Below are positions 50,801 through 59,827 of a stretch of 64,000 bases of DNA, in pieces. How positions within the stretch are numbered: position 1 is the first letter of the stretch; every line of letters begins with the position of its first letter. The notes below the pieces were generated by a model, which saw nothing but the letters and a program-made list of their open reading frames with translations, made no database searches and was not told the DNA's origin. This DNA is from Flavobacterium sp. KMS. GTDB taxonomy: Bacteria > Bacteroidota > Bacteroidia > Flavobacteriales > Flavobacteriaceae. The translations under genes and the position numbers were made by a program. The stretch covers positions 124,001 to 188,000 of the forward strand of contig NZ_JSYP01000002.1 of NCBI RefSeq assembly GCF_000813005.1. Direction: 5' to 3'.

Positions 50801-51046
50801 AAATCAGATTACATCAGCTTACAAGATGTTTCTATATCTTATGATTTCAAAAATAGCAAATTACAAGATCTTGGAATTTCATCTACTAAATTTAGTTTAA
50901 TGGGAACTAATTTAGCATTATGGTCTGACAGAAAAGGTATGGATCCAAGATTAAGCAATTTAGGTTCAAGAACAAATAATGGTCAGTCATTAAATGTTTA
51001 TGGAGTTATGAAAACTATCTCATTTGGTTTAACAGTAAATTTTTAA
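47855..51046 (+). CDS. SusC/RagA family TonB-linked outer membrane protein (pair 2)
   Basis: This 1063-residue SusC-type transporter has a signal peptide (1-23), a carboxypeptidase-regulatory-like domain (about 27-105), a plug domain ending ALYGSRGANGVIIVTTKKGK (about 212-231) and a beta-barrel ending in FGLTVNF. After the first 80 or so residues it diverges clearly from the other SusC of the window, so the two pairs probably import different ligands. Its SusD partner starts 4 bp downstream. The ligand is unknown. Confidence 0.95.
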   Translation: MKLKFNGFLVLLLVLMAQLNFAQEKVVSGIVSDDTGMPIPGVTVTVKGTKNATQTDFDGKYSIKASPNQIILFTYIGMKSKEQPATSSVVNAKLVGDAMELEGVVVVAFGTQKKEAITGAVAKIDAKALENTQASNAIQSLTGKVAGVQIQANSGQPGDAPQVRFRGIGSISSSNAPLYVVDGFPYNGDINAIATQDIESISFLKDASSNALYGSRGANGVIIVTTKKGKKGQLKVTYEGKIGVNSRAVPEYDMITDPGQYYEAAYGRIRNGLIFQGKTPAVASATASKNLISGNPSYSLGYNNYNVANDQVIDPATGQLNPNAQLLYHDNWEKTLFNDNTRIEHFLSLAGSSEKLNSYLSVGYLSDNGYTINSNFKRVTLRSNVDYTITDKIKAGANLNYANSNQNAPISQVGSGTYSNLFSWARNIAPIYPVYLRNEAGNIVTNKVGEKVYDFNQSGDRPYGFNLNPYGTTLLNTNLNQENKFGARGYISIDFFKDFNFRYNLGYDLMSGYYVNSTTGIGGDDQGVNGSIGTASKDDYTITNQQLLSWKKSFGEHSLDILVGHESSDFTSKMLTGQKTGVVIPGLPVVSNATRFSYLDGYNDIYKVEGFFSRLNYSYKNKYFVNGSFRRDGSSVFAPENRWGNFYGFGGAWSVTKESFFPQTKWITDLRIKGSYGEQGNDNIYYPSSTRISSRSYFGSERNYYAYQTQYEILPDADGNASVVTVYEGNKKIKWEKSKNLNIGFEVELFNRVNLEAEYFERNVSDLIYNRPYAPATGIPFVTENIGDMSNKGIEVNLGVDVIKTQDIDFNIWANATHYKNKVTSLPSPFTSGIFRFEVGAPAYAYFLREFAGVDKTNGDALWYMDVKDASGNVTGKTTTNVYGNATQYLSDKDANPDVYGGFGTMFRFKNITFQASFAYQVGGYMYDGVYQSALSSGDDNVGQNYHKDIAKSWSVDNPNSDMPRIDHISQYQMASSDYFLAKSDYISLQDVSISYDFKNSKLQDLGISSTKFSLMGTNLALWSDRKGMDPRLSNLGSRTNNGQSLNVYGVMKTISFGLTVNF

Positions 51047-51050
51047 GAAT

Positions 51051-52496
51051 ATGAAAAAAATATTAACTATAACATTATCATTGTTGATGTTAACAAGTTG
51101 TGATAAAGAATTCCTAAACACAACACCTGAATCAACAATTAATGACGAACAGCTTGCAACATCCGAAGAAGGGTATGCTGCAATTATAAACGGTGTATAT
51201 TCTGCATTAAGATCATACGGATTATCTATCGGGGCTAACCACGAAGATTACGGACATAAATCTATTCTTGCAGCAACAGATATAATGTCAAATGATGTTG
51301 TGCAAACAAAATCAAGCTGGTATGGATCTTTTTACAACTATATAGGAAGACAACAAACAAGTATTAGATCTAAACTTGCCTGGAGTACATACTATCCACA
51401 AATTAAGACTTTAAATATCGTTCTTAATGCAGTTCCTGCTGAAGCGGCAACAACTGAAAAACTGAAAAACATTAGAGGAGAAGCATTAGCTTTAAGAGGT
51501 TACCTTTACTTTATGTTAGCACGTATGTATGGCCCAACTTATGTAGGCCATCAAACAGACCTATGTGTACCTATTTACACTACAGTATCATTAGAGCCAC
51601 ACGCAAGATCAACTGTTAATGAAGTTTATACTTTAATAGAAAATGATTTAAAAGAATCTCTTCCTTTATTAAAAACTTATACACGTAGAAATACTTCTGC
51701 AGTTAATCTATCAGTTGCTCAGGCGTTTTTAGCAGATATTTACCTTGAAATGGGTAAATATGCAGAGGCAGCAACTCTAGCACATACTTCAAGACAAGGA
51801 TATCCTTTATTAAGTGAGGGTGAATGGAATACTGGATTTTATGATGTGAGCAACAAAGATACTATGTGGGGAATAGCATTAACATCTGCACAAAGTTCTT
51901 TTGTAGCTAGTTTCTTTGGACATTTTGACAATACTAACGGTTCTGCTTATGCAGGTGGTGGGGAGATTTACAAAAATATAGACAAAAGACTATATGATGC
52001 TATCCCTGATACCGATTACAGAAAAAAAGCATTTGTTGCTCCAACAGGAAATGCTACTTATCCTAAATTACCAGCATATGCTAACATAAAATTTAGAGAC
52101 CCTACAGTTAACGGTGGTGACTACATTTACTTAAGAGCAGCTGCAATGTACTACATCGAAGCTGAAGCTTATGCAAAATCAGGGAACGAAGCGCAAGCAA
52201 TTCAAACTTTATACGATATTACAGTAACTAGAGATCCTTCTTACGTAAAATCTACAAATACAGGTGCAGCCTTAATCAATGAAATCATTCTTCAAAAAAG
52301 AATTGAACTTTGGGGTGAAGGATTTGCTTGGTTTGACATGAAACGTTTAGGTATTCCATTAGTAAGAGATTATGCTGAATCTAATCATGCAACTTTTGGA
52401 AAATTCAATATCCCTGCTGGTGATAATAAATTTACCTTCCAGGTTCCACAAGCAGAAATAGATGCAAATACATTAATTGTACAAAGTCCACTATAA
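51051..52496 (+). CDS. RagB/SusD family nutrient uptake outer membrane lipoprotein (pair 2)
   Basis: This 481-residue lipoprotein is a classical RagB/SusD member. The lipobox is MLTSC (Cys17). The N-terminal SusD-like domain includes FLNTTPESTINDEQLATSEE and LRGYLYFMLARMYG. The C-terminal RagB/SusD domain includes LRAAAMYYIEAEAYAKSG and ILQKRIELWGEGFAWFDMKR, a strong family signature. It pairs with the SusC just upstream and ends at a strong terminator. Confidence 0.95.
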   Translation: MKKILTITLSLLMLTSCDKEFLNTTPESTINDEQLATSEEGYAAIINGVYSALRSYGLSIGANHEDYGHKSILAATDIMSNDVVQTKSSWYGSFYNYIGRQQTSIRSKLAWSTYYPQIKTLNIVLNAVPAEAATTEKLKNIRGEALALRGYLYFMLARMYGPTYVGHQTDLCVPIYTTVSLEPHARSTVNEVYTLIENDLKESLPLLKTYTRRNTSAVNLSVAQAFLADIYLEMGKYAEAATLAHTSRQGYPLLSEGEWNTGFYDVSNKDTMWGIALTSAQSSFVASFFGHFDNTNGSAYAGGGEIYKNIDKRLYDAIPDTDYRKKAFVAPTGNATYPKLPAYANIKFRDPTVNGGDYIYLRAAAMYYIEAEAYAKSGNEAQAIQTLYDITVTRDPSYVKSTNTGAALINEIILQKRIELWGEGFAWFDMKRLGIPLVRDYAESNHATFGKFNIPAGDNKFTFQVPQAEIDANTLIVQSPL

Positions 52497-52516
52497 TTCT
52501 TGGTGTTCTTTAAAAC

Positions 52517-52551
52517 ATAAAAACCATCCCAAATTTGGGATGGTTTTTTTT
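52517..52551. terminator. Bidirectional terminator after susD 2
   Basis: A 20-bp perfect palindrome, CCATCCCAAATTTGGGATGG (52524-52543), has A residues on its left and eight T residues on its right. It lies between susD and a convergent hypothetical gene and can serve both. Confidence 0.88.
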
Positions 52552-52589
52552 ATACAAGCTATTCAAAAAAAATAGTCAATTACTATTTA

Positions 52590-53090
52590 TTATTTCTCCA
52601 CTTCTTTAAGAAAACAATTTAACTGTTCTATGATGGCACTTTTATGTAGCTTAAAGTCATAATCCCTGACAAACTCTGTTCCTTCCATATTAATACTAGC
52701 AGTAACGGCTTCGTAAGTTGAAAATGCTTTTAAATCATTTTTGTCAATTATATACAACACTTGCAAAATAGAATCTTGCTTTAAGTATTGCGTATCATAA
52801 TGCTTTAATTTATATTTTATCTTGTTTGATAATTCCAACGTTAAATCATCTTTTATATTATTCCCCACTTCTTTTGGAGGAAATGGAGTTGGTTGCAAAG
52901 CAATAAAATAATTCTCTTTATCGGTTACAATATTTATTTTTAAAGATTTTGATTCTGTGGTATAAAATGGAGTCGGTTTAATATAATAAAACATAGAACC
53001 ATCTGCCTGGATTCGATTATGGATTTCACATTGCGCAAAAACCATTGGCATCGACAATAAACATCCTACTAATAAACTTATCTTTTTCAT
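52590..53090 (-). CDS. Hypothetical exported protein
   Basis: I do not recognise this 166-residue protein. A signal peptide is clear (KISLLVGCLLSMPMVFAQ, residues 2-19, just before a Cys), so it is probably periplasmic. The rest is a mixed strand/helix pattern with Lys-rich segments and no catalytic motif I can name. A promoter-like TATTTTTG (53125-53132) with TTG 23 nt upstream lies before it. It is convergent with susD and has no operon partner. Confidence 0.6.
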   Translation of the reverse strand: MKKISLLVGCLLSMPMVFAQCEIHNRIQADGSMFYYIKPTPFYTTESKSLKINIVTDKENYFIALQPTPFPPKEVGNNIKDDLTLELSNKIKYKLKHYDTQYLKQDSILQVLYIIDKNDLKAFSTYEAVTASINMEGTEFVRDYDFKLHKSAIIEQLNCFLKEVEK

Positions 53091-53169
53091 ATCCTGAGTT
53101 TTTGAAAGAATTAAATTATTCTAACAAAAATACTCATTAAAGAAATATGTTTTTGCAATGAACTAATAA

Positions 53170-53919
53170 TTAGAGATTATCATCTAATTCTTCTTGTTTT
53201 ACAACGGTGTACTCTACTAAAGTATCCGAATAAAAATATGGCGCTTCTTCAGGAATTTCGGTATTGACGAAATTTCCATTTTCATCAAAATGTTTCATAA
53301 AATCATCCTCTTCTGGATTATAATCTGGTTGCTGCCAATCATACAAAAGAGGTTTTTGATATTCGGGAGTTTTAAATTGTATCGACATTACAAATCCTGT
53401 TATAAAACCAGCCAAATGCCCCTCCCAAGAGATAGAATTGTCAACTTCGGGAAAAACATACCAAATCATTCCTCCATAAAACATAATTACAGATAACGAC
53501 AAAGCAACCAATCGGTAATATTTTGTTTGAATCCCTTTGAAAAAGATAAAACTTACCAAAACATAAATTAATCCGCTTGCTCCTATATGATAATTAGGTC
53601 TTGCAATAACCCAAGTAATTAATCCTGAAAATAATATTCCGTAAACAATTACCTGAATAGTTTGCTTTGGATAAAAAAACTGAAGCGCAGCTAGTAAAAC
53701 CAGTAATGGGATGGAATTATTATATAAATGACTAATATCGGCGTGGATAAAAGGGCTAAATATTACACCTTGTAAACCTGTGAATGTTCTTGGATAAATA
53801 CCGTATTCGTAAAAATCAAAATCATAACGAATTTGCAACCAATATACAATCCATAAGAGCAGCACAGAAAACAATGGTAGCGCAATAACCGAATTGGTAA
53901 ATTTGAAATCTTTTTCCAC
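53170..53919 (-). CDS. Rhomboid family intramembrane serine protease
   Basis: This 249-residue membrane protein has about six hydrophobic helices and the rhomboid catalytic dyad: Ser115 in HIGASG and His168 in SWEGHLAG. The conserved HLYNN segment (His74, Asn77, Asn78) is also present. Rhomboids cleave membrane proteins within the membrane; the substrate here is unknown. The hydrophilic C-terminal tail after about residue 190 is Asp/Glu-rich. It is transcribed away from rarA. Confidence 0.9.
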   Translation of the reverse strand: MEKDFKFTNSVIALPLFSVLLLWIVYWLQIRYDFDFYEYGIYPRTFTGLQGVIFSPFIHADISHLYNNSIPLLVLLAALQFFYPKQTIQVIVYGILFSGLITWVIARPNYHIGASGLIYVLVSFIFFKGIQTKYYRLVALSLSVIMFYGGMIWYVFPEVDNSISWEGHLAGFITGFVMSIQFKTPEYQKPLLYDWQQPDYNPEEDDFMKHFDENGNFVNTEIPEEAPYFYSDTLVEYTVVKQEELDDNL

Positions 53920-54024
53920 TATTGTATATGATTATGATTAACAACTAAATTCAAGTCAAAAATTTATCCAAAATAAATTTAATGCTATTTTGTCAGACTC
54001 CAATGCAGCAATTAAATACCTTTT

Positions 54025-54110
54025 TAGCCCAGATCGCAACGGTATCCTTTATTGTTGCTTCTTTTGCAACAATAAAGATATAGTGAAGAGCTGGAAAAGC
54101 TCCTAAAAAA
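54025..54110 (+). ncRNA. Structured intergenic element, copy B (Flavo-1-like RNA candidate)
   Basis: This second copy of the element at 14375-14458 keeps TAGCCCAGAT at the left and AGCTCCTAAAAA at the right. The central stem is CTTTATTGTTGC / GCAACAATAAAG, different in sequence from copy A but still fully paired, and the loop again is T-rich. A GAGCT/AGCTC mini-hairpin lies near the 3' end. It ends 46 bp upstream of rarA on the same strand and could lie in the rarA leader. Confidence 0.55.
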
Positions 54111-54156
54111 ACTAAATGTGGCAACAAATTAAAATTGAAAATAGTAATTTTACAAA

Positions 54157-55434
54157 ATGGAAGCACCATTAGCAGAACGTATACGACCTCAGAAATTAGA
54201 AGACTACGTTAGTCAGAGTCATTTGGTTGGACCGAATGGTTCACTAACTCAACAAATCGCAAAAGGAATTATTCCTTCATTGCTGTTTTGGGGACCACCT
54301 GGAACTGGAAAAACAACTTTGGCACAAATCATAGCACAAGAATCTAAACGTCCTTTTTATATATTAAGCGCTATAAATTCGGGGGTAAAAGATATTCGTG
54401 ATGTTATAGAAAAAGCGAAACAAAGCGGTGGTTTATTTACAGCCAAAAATCCGATTTTGTTTATTGATGAGATTCATCGTTTTAGTAAGTCCCAACAAGA
54501 TTCACTTTTGGCTGCTGTTGAAAAAGGCTGGATTACACTTATTGGCGCAACAACCGAAAACCCAAGTTTTGAAGTAATTCCCGCTTTACTTTCCCGATGT
54601 CAAGTTTATATTTTGAATGCTTTTACAAAAAGTGATTTGGAATTATTATTGCATCGCGCCATGAAAACAGATGTTGTCTTGGCTTCAAAAAAAATTAACT
54701 TAAAAGAAACCGAAGCTTTATTGAGACTTTCTGGTGGTGATGGAAGAAAGCTATTGAATATTTTTGAATTGGTCGTAAACGCATCGCCAGATGACAATAT
54801 AACGATAACTAACGAGCGCGTATTTGAACTCGTACAACAAAACACTGTTTTGTATGACAAAAGTGGCGAACAACATTATGATATAGTTTCGGCATTTATA
54901 AAATCGATACGCGGAAGTGATCCTAACGGTGCTGTTTACTGGTTAGCCAGAATGATTGAAGGTGGTGAAGATGTAAAATTTATTGCGAGAAGAATGCTTA
55001 TTCTATCGAGTGAAGATATAGGAAATGCAAATCCTACCGCATTTATAATGGCAAACAATACTTTTCAGGCTGTAGCTACGATTGGTTATCCTGAAAGCAG
55101 GATAATACTAAGTCAGTGTGCGATTTATTTGGCAACTTCGCCTAAAAGCAATGCATCCTACATGGCAATTGGAAACGCTCAGCAGTTAGTAAAACAAACT
55201 GGAGATTTACCTGTTCCGATACATTTACGTAATGCTCCAACAAAATTAATGAAGGAGTTAGGTTATGGTGATGATTATAAATATTCGCATGATTATGCAA
55301 ATAATTTTGCTGAGCAAGAGTTTTTGCCAGATGTATTATCTGAGACTGTAATATATAATCCCGGCAACAATTCTAGAGAGAATAGCAACCGGGAATTTTT
55401 GAGGAATCGTTGGAAAGATAAATACGGTTATTAA
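54157..55434 (+). CDS. rarA: Replication-associated recombination protein A (AAA+ ATPase)
   Basis: RarA/MgsA acts at stalled replication forks. The 425-residue protein has Walker A GPPGTGKT (46-53), Walker [10 protein letters not shown] and the sensor segment [13 protein letters not shown]. The C-terminal MgsA domain follows, including [20 protein letters not shown] and [16 protein letters not shown]. Length is usual for the family. It stands alone on the plus strand between two minus-strand groups. Confidence 0.95.
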   Translation: MEAPLAERIRPQKLEDYVSQSHLVGPNGSLTQQIAKGIIPSLLFWGPPGTGKTTLAQIIAQESKRPFYILSAINSGVKDIRDVIEKAKQSGGLFTAKNPILFIDEIHRFSKSQQDSLLAAVEKGWITLIGATTENPSFEVIPALLSRCQVYILNAFTKSDLELLLHRAMKTDVVLASKKINLKETEALLRLSGGDGRKLLNIFELVVNASPDDNITITNERVFELVQQNTVLYDKSGEQHYDIVSAFIKSIRGSDPNGAVYWLARMIEGGEDVKFIARRMLILSSEDIGNANPTAFIMANNTFQAVATIGYPESRIILSQCAIYLATSPKSNASYMAIGNAQQLVKQTGDLPVPIHLRNAPTKLMKELGYGDDYKYSHDYANNFAEQEFLPDVLSETVIYNPGNNSRENSNREFLRNRWKDKYGY

Positions 55435-55451
55435 CTCCGTATAAAATTAGT

Positions 55452-56204
55452 TTAGAATTTTACGATTACTTTTTCTGAAACTAATTTATCATTTTTATAG
55501 TATTCAAAATACCATTCGTTGTCTTTAGCATTTAGAGAACCTTGAATATCTCCTTTTATAGCGATGAAAGAATCTGGACGAGACGTTTTCATTAATTTCA
55601 TAACTACTTTTGGCGTTTTATCGATTAATTGATAACCTGTTTCTGTAGGTTGTGCATACAATAAATTAGGATCATTATTGTTTACAACTGTATTAACAAC
55701 TGCAGCATTGGTTGTTACAGTAACAGGAGCAACTGCAACCTGATTATTCACTGAAGTTTGATTATTAGTTGTCGTAGCTTTTGTTCCATTATATTTATAA
55801 TGCAATGCATTAATTGATAAAAAAGCTTGATTTAAGGCTTCAGAATATGCTCCATCAAAATCTTTGGTTTTACTCTTTCCTATATCTGATGTAAAAACAA
55901 TTTTTCCGTAACAATCTTTAAATACTACATACAGTTTTGTTACCAAAAAACCATTATCTCTAATAACATCTACATTTAACAAATCACATCTGTTATAGTC
56001 TTGCGGAATTGCGTCATTAGCATAAAATGCTTCGAAACCTGCTTTATTTAAATTAAACTTGGTAAGCGTAGCTAATCTATATTGATTATCGGTTTTCATA
56101 AAATCATATTTCAACGGAATAATTACTGCTTTGTAATCATTCACTGACTGAGAAAAGCCATAGCTTGAAATAAATATAAGTAATAATAAGATTTTTGTTT
56201 TCAT
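55452..56204 (-). CDS. Hypothetical exported protein
   Basis: This 250-residue protein has a signal peptide (about 1-18) and no domain I can name. Residues 20-135 form a folded segment (NDYKAVIIPLKYDFMKTDNQ, YVVFKDCYGKIVFTSDIG). A Thr/Asn/Val-rich low-complexity linker follows (about 138-175), and a C-terminal beta-rich segment covers about 180-250. Similar proteins appear in Flavobacteriaceae. It is 4 bp downstream of the YjjG-like gene, at the end of the mpl-radC-yjjG run. Confidence 0.6.
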   Translation of the reverse strand: MKTKILLLLIFISSYGFSQSVNDYKAVIIPLKYDFMKTDNQYRLATLTKFNLNKAGFEAFYANDAIPQDYNRCDLLNVDVIRDNGFLVTKLYVVFKDCYGKIVFTSDIGKSKTKDFDGAYSEALNQAFLSINALHYKYNGTKATTTNNQTSVNNQVAVAPVTVTTNAAVVNTVVNNNDPNLLYAQPTETGYQLIDKTPKVVMKLMKTSRPDSFIAIKGDIQGSLNAKDNEWYFEYYKNDKLVSEKVIVKF

Positions 56205-56208
56205 AATT

Positions 56209-56901
56209 TTATAAGTAATTTTTAAGTTCTAATAAATGATTAATTTGTTTAATATTATGTTGTGCTTCTACTTTTTTATCATTAAAGAAGATTACATCAA
56301 GTCCGGCATTTAAAGCTCCTTGAACATCGGCATCCAAACAATCTCCAATCATGATGCTATTTTCTTTTTTAGAATTAGCAGAATTCAAGGCATATTCAAA
56401 AATGATAGGATTAGGTTTCTTTACCCCTGCATTTTCAGAATTTGTTATTGTCCGAAAGTAGGTTTCAATATTTGAATTTGATATTTTCTTATACTGGACA
56501 TCTGCAAATCCGTTTGTAATGATATGCAATCTGTATTTATCTTTTAAGTATTCTAAAATTTCAATTGCTCCATCAAAAAGATAATTATTTAATGGTAATA
56601 ACTGAATATACTCTTCAGCCATTTCATCAATTAAACTATCTGAAACAACGTAATCTAAAGCATCAAAAGTATGCTTTAGCCTATTATAACGTAGTTCTAT
56701 ATGCGAAATTTCATCATTTTGATACAATTTCCAACAAGCCTGATTTATTGGGATATACTTTTCTATAAAAGCATTGATTTCAATTGTTGGGTGATTTTTT
56801 TTCAAAATACTTTCAAATGCTAATTCAGAATTTTTATCAAAATCCCAAAGCGTATGATCTAAATCAAAAAAAACATCTGTAATTATGGTATTATTTTTCA
56901 T
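56209..56901 (-). CDS. YjjG-family noncanonical pyrimidine nucleotidase (HAD)
   Basis: This 230-residue HAD hydrolase probably dephosphorylates noncanonical pyrimidine nucleotides. Motif I is FFDLDHTLWDFD with the nucleophile Asp13 and acid/base Asp15. A cap domain follows, motif III Lys is in GVKKPNPIIFEYAL, and motif IV is MIGDCLDADVQGALNAGL. The LDHTLWDF form is characteristic of YjjG. It lies 2 bp after radC. Confidence 0.88.
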   Translation of the reverse strand: MKNNTIITDVFFDLDHTLWDFDKNSELAFESILKKNHPTIEINAFIEKYIPINQACWKLYQNDEISHIELRYNRLKHTFDALDYVVSDSLIDEMAEEYIQLLPLNNYLFDGAIEILEYLKDKYRLHIITNGFADVQYKKISNSNIETYFRTITNSENAGVKKPNPIIFEYALNSANSKKENSIMIGDCLDADVQGALNAGLDVIFFNDKKVEAQHNIKQINHLLELKNYL

Positions 56902-56903
56902 TC

Positions 56904-57605
56904 TTAAAAAATTCCTTCATCTAAAAAACTGTAATATCCAGTTTCTATAATTATAATATGATCTAACACTTTAATATCTAAGCTTTCGCCTGCCAATTTA
57001 AGCTTTTTTGTAATTTCTTTATCTTGTTCACTAGGAATTAATGATCCAGAAGGGTGATTATGACATAAAATCAATGAAGTTGCTCCTGTTTCAAGTGCCA
57101 TTTTAAAAACCAACCTAACATCTACAAGAGTTCCAGTAATTCCACCTTTACTCAATTGTGATTTTGAAATAACTTTATTTGAATTATTTAAAAACACAAC
57201 CCAAAACTCTTCATGTGGTAATTCTCCAATGATAGGTTGCATGATTTCAAAAACTACTTTACTCGATGTAATCTTGATTAAATCTACAACATCCTCTGCC
57301 CTTCTGCGTCGTCCTAATTCTGTTGCGGCTATAATCGAAATAGCCTTAGCCTCACCTATTCCTTTAAAGCCTATTAATTGTGTGATTGATAATTTACCTA
57401 AAGCATTTAGGTTATTATCTACACTAGAAAGAATTCTTTTACTCAAATCAACAGCAGATTCATTTTTGCCTCCTGAACCAATCAAAATAGCGATTAGTTC
57501 GGCATCACTTAAAACATCTTTGCCTTTTAGCATCAATTTTTCACGTGGTTTATCGTCTTCAGACCAATTGGATATAGATATAAAAGAACTTTCTTCCATT
57601 AACAT
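56904..57605 (-). CDS. radC: RadC family JAB-domain protein
   Basis: This 233-residue protein has a helix-hairpin-helix segment (about 68-85, ITQLIGFKGIGEAKAISI) and a JAMM metalloprotease-like domain with His182 and His184 in CHNHPSGSLIP and Asp195. The biochemical role of RadC proteins is still unsettled despite the DNA repair name. The ATG overlaps the mpl stop codon (TAATG), suggesting coupling; a second Met two codons later is an alternative start. Confidence 0.9.
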   Translation of the reverse strand: MLMEESSFISISNWSEDDKPREKLMLKGKDVLSDAELIAILIGSGGKNESAVDLSKRILSSVDNNLNALGKLSITQLIGFKGIGEAKAISIIAATELGRRRRAEDVVDLIKITSSKVVFEIMQPIIGELPHEEFWVVFLNNSNKVISKSQLSKGGITGTLVDVRLVFKMALETGATSLILCHNHPSGSLIPSEQDKEITKKLKLAGESLDIKVLDHIIIIETGYYSFLDEGIF

Positions 57606-58966
57606 TATAATATTGTAATTAATCCTTTTACATCATCAAAGTTCAATCCTCCATAATTCCCAGAACTCATTAATAACAATGCCGAATTTTCTAAATCTAA
57701 ATTGAATAAGTAATCTTTAAAATCTTTTGGATTCGTGTAAATAATCAAGTCTTTACGATTAAAGGCTATAGCAATTTGTTCGTAAGTAACTTCTTCTAAT
57801 TGCTTTATTTTTACTGCATCTGGCGAATAAAAAACAACAGCAACATCTGCATATTCTAAAGCCCCTTCATATTCTTTTAAGAAGTCAGCATTTAAACTAC
57901 TATACGTATGCAACTCTAAACAAGCTACTAATTTACGATTTGGGTATTGTTCTTTTACTGCTTTTGTTGTTGCTGCAACTTTGCTTGGCGAATGTGCAAA
58001 ATCTTTATAAGCTACTCTATTCTTTGCCTCTGCTATTTTTTCTAATCGTTTAGATGCACCTTTAAAACTAGCAATTGCTTCATAAAAATCGGCTTCATCT
58101 ACACCCATATTTTGGCAAATCCATTTTGCACCAGCTAAATTATTTAAGTTGTGAGCTCCAAAAACTTCTATTGGCATATTACCTTCAGGCGTTTCAAGAA
58201 GTGTTACTCCGTCGCTTACTGTATAATTTGGTGTATGATATGGTAATTTTCTAATTGGGTTCGTAGCAGCTTCTGCCACACGTTTCACTTCAGAGTCGTC
58301 TTCGTTATAAACCAATATCCCACCGTTTGTAATTTTTTCAATAAAAATCTCAAACTGTTCTACATAGTTCTCATAAGTAGGAAAAACATTGATATGATCC
58401 CAAGCAATTCCCGAAATCAAAGCAATGTTAGGTTGATATAAATGAAACTTAGGTCTTCTATCTATTGGTGAGGATAAGTACTCATCTCCTTCCAAAACCA
58501 TAAAATCATTCTCTTCGGTAAGATGCACCATAGTATCAAATCCTTCTAATTGTGCTCCAACCATATAATCGACCTCGATATTATGATAATGCATTACGTG
58601 CAAAATCATCGAAGTAATTGTCGTTTTTCCGTGAGAACCACCAATAACAACACGTGTTTTATTCTTAGATTGTTCGTATAAAAACTCTGGATAAGAATAA
58701 ATTTTCAATCCTAATTCCTGAGCTTTTAGTAATTCTGGATTATCTGCCTTAGCGTGCATTCCCAAAATTACTGCCTCGATATCTGAAGTAATTTTTTCAG
58801 GAAACCAACCCATTTCCAGAGGTAAGATTCCTTTTTTCTCCAAGCGTGATTTCGAAGGTTCAAAAATTGCATCATCACTTCCTGTAACTTGATATCCTTT
58901 ATTGTGTAATGCTAATGCCAGATTGTGCATTGCACTCCCACCTATGGCGATAAAATGTGTTCTCAT
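57605..58966 (-). CDS. mpl: UDP-N-acetylmuramate:L-Ala-gamma-D-Glu-meso-DAP ligase
   Basis: Mpl recycles murein tripeptide by ligating it to UDP-MurNAc. The 453-residue Mur ligase has the N-terminal Rossmann-like segment HFIAIGGSAMHNLA, where Mpl has GGSAM in place of the GIGG of MurC, the ATP loop GGSHGKTT (109-116) and the central VLEGDEYLSSPIDRRPKFH. The C-terminal domain holds YKDFAHSPSKVAATT. It is the first gene of a run with radC, yjjG and a hypothetical gene. Confidence 0.93.
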   Translation of the reverse strand: MRTHFIAIGGSAMHNLALALHNKGYQVTGSDDAIFEPSKSRLEKKGILPLEMGWFPEKITSDIEAVILGMHAKADNPELLKAQELGLKIYSYPEFLYEQSKNKTRVVIGGSHGKTTITSMILHVMHYHNIEVDYMVGAQLEGFDTMVHLTEENDFMVLEGDEYLSSPIDRRPKFHLYQPNIALISGIAWDHINVFPTYENYVEQFEIFIEKITNGGILVYNEDDSEVKRVAEAATNPIRKLPYHTPNYTVSDGVTLLETPEGNMPIEVFGAHNLNNLAGAKWICQNMGVDEADFYEAIASFKGASKRLEKIAEAKNRVAYKDFAHSPSKVAATTKAVKEQYPNRKLVACLELHTYSSLNADFLKEYEGALEYADVAVVFYSPDAVKIKQLEEVTYEQIAIAFNRKDLIIYTNPKDFKDYLFNLDLENSALLLMSSGNYGGLNFDDVKGLITIL

Positions 58967-59011
58967 TTTAGTTTGTTCGGTTATTCGTTTATTTATTATT
59001 TGGTCAATTAG

Positions 59012-59707
59012 TTAATGTTGATTCTGTTTGTATTCTTCCAAAATTGTTTTGGCCTTTTCAGGTTGATTCATTTTTTTCTGATACAAATTGGCAAGCATTA
59101 GATAACTGGCTTTTGATTTACTTACAATAATGGCATGTTTATATTGTCGTTCTGCATCCGAATATCTTTTAAAATATTCATCAATATGTCCTCTTGACAA
59201 ATAGCCATCTATCGGTGAAAGCTTTAACAATTCTTCCGAATATTTTATAGCTTTAGTTTGACTTCCTCCAGCAATTCCTGGCAGTTGCAAATTTAATTCT
59301 ATTAATGCCCAACGTGCTTCTATATGTTTAGGATTAAGTACAATTGCTTTTTCAAATGAACCTCTTACTTCATCTATCATTCCAAAAGCCTTAAATTTAC
59401 TTACACCAAGTGCTTTCATCCCTAAAGCCGCTCCATATTTATAAAAATAGTTAGCTCCGGATGGATTAAGCTGTTTTAACTTTTTATAATACCCAACAGC
59501 CTGATCCCATTCTTTAGTATGAGTAGCTATATCCCCTAGATATTCAATTGTTTTTAAATCAGATGGTTTTTCCTTTAAAACTGATTCAAAAAGTGTTTTA
59601 GCTTTATCAAATTTTTGCGCTTCAAATAACTTTTGTGCTTTCTCAAAACTAGATTGCGACCATATTAAGGTCGGAAGCAAAAGAAAGACAATTATTATTT
59701 GTTTCAT
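59012..59707 (-). CDS. Exported tetratricopeptide repeat protein
   Basis: This 231-residue protein has a signal peptide (about 1-17, IIIVFLLLPTLIWSQ) followed by tandem TPR-like helical pairs over most of its length, for example FEKAQKLFEAQKFDKAKTLF and YSDAERQYKHAIIVSKSKAS. TPRs usually mediate protein contacts; no partner can be named. A TATTTTTG -7-like element (59712-59719) lies 4 bp before the ATG. It is divergent from the alpha-2-macroglobulin gene. Confidence 0.8.
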   Translation of the reverse strand: MKQIIIVFLLLPTLIWSQSSFEKAQKLFEAQKFDKAKTLFESVLKEKPSDLKTIEYLGDIATHTKEWDQAVGYYKKLKQLNPSGANYFYKYGAALGMKALGVSKFKAFGMIDEVRGSFEKAIVLNPKHIEARWALIELNLQLPGIAGGSQTKAIKYSEELLKLSPIDGYLSRGHIDEYFKRYSDAERQYKHAIIVSKSKASYLMLANLYQKKMNQPEKAKTILEEYKQNQH

Positions 59708-59711
59708 TCTT

Positions 59712-59719
59712 CAAAAATA
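59712..59719 (-). promoter_or_regulatory. Possible -7 element abutting the TPR gene
   Basis: TATTTTTG on the minus strand matches TAnnTTTG and ends 4 nt before the start codon. No TTG is found at the expected -33 distance. Confidence 0.35.
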
Positions 59720-59827
59720 GTGGAAATATAAAACGTATCATTTCTTTTTAAGTATAAATTAGTAATTTGTACGAGATTTATTTTCAATACTACATCAATT
59801 TTTTAAAATAATACTAAACCCGTTTTT

